Assembly: GCA_002479805.1 (NCBI GenBank)
Contig: DLPB01000018.1
Coordinates: 1-8,750 of the forward strand
Direction: 5' to 3'
Length of the DNA stretch: 8,750 nt
Source of the DNA: Micrococcales bacterium UBA7469
Lineage (GTDB): Bacteria; Actinomycetota; Actinomycetes; Actinomycetales; Microbacteriaceae
In this document: positions 6,911 through 8,750 of the stretch, piece after piece
Layout of the letters: each line of letters starts with the position of its first letter
How positions within the stretch are numbered: position 1 is the stretch's first letter
The notes under the pieces: model-generated
The model's input: only the letters and a program-made list of their open reading frames with translations
Told to the model about the DNA's origin: nothing
Databases searched by the model: none
Position numbers and translations under genes: made by a program

Positions 6911-7587
6911 GGAGTTTCGTTACCAGCCCGATATCCATGGCCGCGCACCGTGGTCACAATCTTTGGGTTTTCTGGATCTTCTTCAACCTTGGACCTAAGG
7001 CGCTGCACGTGAACGTTGACCAAGCGGGTGTCAGCCTTGTACTGATAGCCCCAAACCTGCTCCAAAAGCATCTCGCGGGAGAACACCTGCTGTGGCTTTA
7101 CAGCCAAGGTGTGTAGCAATTTGAATTCAAGTGGAGTCAACGAAATTCTTACCCCGGAACGCTTCACCTCGTAGGAGCGTGGATCCATGGTTAGTTCGCC
7201 AACCGTGATGATGCCGCCGTCTTCCGTCACAGGGCGAAGTCGCGCTTTGATTCGAGCCAAAAGCTCGGCACCATTGTGTGGCTTCACCACGTAGTCATCG
7301 GCACCGGCCTCAAGCCCAAGCACAACATCTTCGGTGTCTCCCTTGGCGGTGAGCATCACGATCGGGGTGCCACTGAGCACACGCAACTGCTTGCAAACCT
7401 CAATACCGGACTGCCCCGGCAGCATGATATCCAACAACACCAAATCCGGGTCTTCCTTTTTGAATACCTCGACAGCGTTTATGCCATCGGCTGCAAAAAC
7501 CGTGTCGTAACCGGCGGCGTTTAGGACCAGCCCAACCATTTCGCGCAGTGCATCATCATCGTCAACGACAAGAATCTTGTTTGACAC
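6907..7587 (-). CDS. mtrA: Response regulator MtrA (OmpR family)
   Basis: MtrA is the DNA-binding partner of MtrB, usually essential or near-essential in actinobacteria, controlling cell-wall hydrolase, division and replication-linked genes. The 226 residues contain a receiver domain (about 3-115) with acidic pair D9/D10, phospho-acceptor D53 (LLDIMLPG), T80 and K102. A short linker precedes an OmpR/PhoB winged helix (about 125-223) with SLTPLEFKLLHTL, DTRLVNVHVQRLRSKVE (recognition helix region) and TTVRGHGYR. The start is GTG at 7587, with GGAGG 7 nt upstream; the resulting MSNKILVVDDDD is the standard N-terminus. Oddity: the usual Lys-Pro-Phe of receivers is KPH here (His104). It follows ahcY by 14 nt and overlaps mtrB by 4 nt. 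Orthology to MtrA rather than another OmpR regulator is well supported by the neighbouring mtrB and lpqB. Confidence 0.97.
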   Translation of the reverse strand: MSNKILVVDDDDALREMVGLVLNAAGYDTVFAADGINAVEVFKKEDPDLVLLDIMLPGQSGIEVCKQLRVLSGTPIVMLTAKGDTEDVVLGLEAGADDYVVKPHNGAELLARIKARLRPVTEDGGIITVGELTMDPRSYEVKRSGVRISLTPLEFKLLHTLAVKPQQVFSREMLLEQVWGYQYKADTRLVNVHVQRLRSKVEEDPENPKIVTTVRGHGYRAGNETP

Positions 7588-7594
7588 TGCACAA

Positions 7595-7599
7595 CCTCC
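7595..7599 (-). promoter_or_regulatory. Ribosome binding site deciding the GTG start of mtrA
   Basis: GGAGG on the minus strand lies 7 nt before GTG 7587 and 2 nt after the ahcY stop codon (TAG, then CT). It supports the GTG start and leaves no room for a promoter in the 14-nt gap. Confidence 0.85.
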
Positions 7600-7601
7600 A
7601 G

Positions 7602-8750
7602 CTAGTACCGGTAGTGATCTACCTTGTAGGGACCCGCTACATCTACTCCAATGTATCGTGCCTGACGGTCAGATAGTTGAGTCAGTTTTACACCAAGCGC
7701 GTCTAAGTGCAACCTGGCCACTTTCTCATCCAGCTCCTTAGGCATGATGTGAACTCCGAGCCCCAACTCGCTGGCTCGCAAGTAAAGCTCAATTTGAGCC
7801 AGCACCTGATTAGAGAATGAGGTCGACATCACAAAGCTTGGGTGCCCGGTGGCATTGCCAAGATTCATCAAACGACCCTCGGACAAAATCAAAACCGCAT
7901 TACCGTTTGGCAAGCGCCACTCGTGAACCTGCGGCTTGATCTCAAGTTTTTCAATACCCGGCATGCGGCTAATTCCGGCCATATCAATCTCGTTGTCAAA
8001 GTGACCAACGTTTGCCAAAATCGCCAGGTTCTTCATTTGCAATAGGTGCTCGGGACGAATGATATTTTCGTTTCCAGTTGCAGTCACAAAGATATCGACC
8101 TGGCCAATGACTTCCTCAAGGGTGGTGACCTGGAAGCCATCCATCGCTGCCTGCAATGCGCAGATCGGGTCAACCTCAGAAACGATTACGCGGGCACCTT
8201 GGCCGCGGAGCGCCTCGGCACATCCCTTACCCACATCACCGTAACCGGCAACGAAGCAAACTTTTCCGCCCATGAGGACATCGGTTGCTCGGTTCAAGCC
8301 ATCCGGCAGCGAGTGGCGAATTCCATACTTATTGTCAAACTTTGACTTGGTGACCGCGTCATTTACGTTGATGGCCGGAAACAGCAAGGTGCCGTTCTTG
8401 GCAAACTCATACAGTCTGTGAACACCAGTGGTGGTCTCTTCGGAAACACCCTTGATGTCCTTGGCAATTCTGGTGAAGTAGCTGGAGTCGCGCTTTAGCG
8501 ATTCGCGCAGCACCTCAAGGATCACTCGATACTCTTCGGAATCATCTAGCCCAGCAGGGGGCACCGAACCGGCAGCCTCAAACTCGACACCCTTGTGAAC
8601 CAGCAACGTTGCGTCGCCACCGTCATCCAAGATCAGATTTGGGCCATCGAAGCCCTCGGAGGAGAAGTCAAAAATCTTCTCGGTGCACCACCAGTACTCC
8701 TCGAGGTTCTCACCCTTCCAAGCAAATACTGGGGTTCCGTTTGGTCGCTC
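7602..8750 (-). CDS. ahcY: S-adenosylhomocysteine hydrolase (adenosylhomocysteinase), 5' end outside window
   Basis: This cytoplasmic NAD-dependent enzyme splits S-adenosylhomocysteine into adenosine and homocysteine, removing the inhibitory product of methyltransferases and feeding methionine regeneration. The window shows 382 residues; about 100 N-terminal residues (family about 465-495) are off the right edge. The coding frame is open to 8750 (ERPNGTPVFAWKGENLEEYWW...), so TTG 8630 is internal (Leu), not a start. Visible motifs: LDDGGDAT near 41-48 of the visible part, ETTTGVHRLYEF, PAINVNDAVTKSKFDNKYG, the Rossmann loop GYGDVGKG at 169-176, NVGHFDNEIDM, LSEGRLMNLGNATGHPSFVM and the C-terminal KVDHYRY (usually KPDHYRY), whose Lys and Tyr contact NAD of a neighbouring subunit. 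The roughly 40-residue insertion before ETTTG (AGSVPPAGLDD... region), typical of many bacterial enzymes, is present. Its neighbour mtrA begins 14 nt downstream. Confidence 0.97.
   Translation of the reverse strand, partial: ERPNGTPVFAWKGENLEEYWWCTEKIFDFSSEGFDGPNLILDDGGDATLLVHKGVEFEAAGSVPPAGLDDSEEYRVILEVLRESLKRDSSYFTRIAKDIKGVSEETTTGVHRLYEFAKNGTLLFPAINVNDAVTKSKFDNKYGIRHSLPDGLNRATDVLMGGKVCFVAGYGDVGKGCAEALRGQGARVIVSEVDPICALQAAMDGFQVTTLEEVIGQVDIFVTATGNENIIRPEHLLQMKNLAILANVGHFDNEIDMAGISRMPGIEKLEIKPQVHEWRLPNGNAVLILSEGRLMNLGNATGHPSFVMSTSFSNQVLAQIELYLRASELGLGVHIMPKELDEKVARLHLDALGVKLTQLSDRQARYIGVDVAGPYKVDHYRY

Noticed and set aside
8046..8345. Plus-strand open frames antisense to ahcY, mtrA, mtrB and lpqB (for example this one, and 7276-7524, 5498-5719, 4534-4731)
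   Set aside because: All sit inside well-supported minus-strand genes, lack plausible ribosome binding sites and give products without recognisable features.
8628..8630. TTG at 8630 as the ahcY start
   Set aside because: The frame continues open to the window edge and encodes conserved adenosylhomocysteinase sequence (GTPVFAWKG, LEEYWW), so this TTG is an internal Leu codon.
1..8750. An undescribed biological system hidden in the window
   Set aside because: Every stretch over 70 bases is covered by a known conserved gene family in a conserved actinobacterial order. The spacers hold only short, individually weak regulatory candidates.

Overview
The window looks like a chromosomal core region of an actinobacterium, most likely a member of the Microbacteriaceae with modest G+C (around half by eye, low for that family). 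That would fit small-genome freshwater or marine lineages, but the lineage is an inference. The basis is the gene order plus the sequence of SecA (for example NDFLAGYQSELMGR and LYETANTPLISFLNN), which resembles Microbacteriaceae SecA1 as I remember it. No mobile element, phage gene, tRNA, rRNA, CRISPR array or defence gene was seen.

All seven genes lie on the minus strand, so they are read from the right edge to the left: ahcY (incomplete at its 5' end, 7602-8750), mtrA (6907-7587), mtrB (5369-6910), lpqB (3714-5369), a comF-like phosphoribosyltransferase gene (3017-3655), a long-form hpf/raiA (2330-2950) and secA (1-2279, running off the left edge). There is no gene-free stretch over 70 bases. 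The gaps are 14 nt (ahcY-mtrA), a 4-nt overlap (mtrA-mtrB), a 1-nt overlap (mtrB-lpqB), 58 nt (lpqB-comF), 66 nt (comF-hpf) and 50 nt (hpf-secA).

The genes fall into two transcriptional halves. The upstream half is the cell-envelope signalling operon: MtrB (membrane sensor kinase), MtrA (response regulator) and LpqB (lipoprotein partner). It is tightly coupled and sits directly behind ahcY, the methyl-cycle enzyme. The downstream half is comF, hpf and secA, each with its own short leader. Those leaders hold the only candidate promoters, repeats and hairpins seen here.

The order matches the well-known mycobacterial cluster sahH-tmk-mtrA-mtrB-lpqB-Rv3243c-Rv3242c-Rv3241c-secA1, except that tmk and the Rv3243c-type gene are missing. 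This is an ordinary, conserved region. The items worth a second look are small: the leader hairpin of hpf, the near-palindrome and the helical-period repeat in the spacers, a His in place of the usual Phe after the conserved Lys-Pro of MtrA, and the loss of tmk from the cluster. I did not find evidence of an undescribed system.
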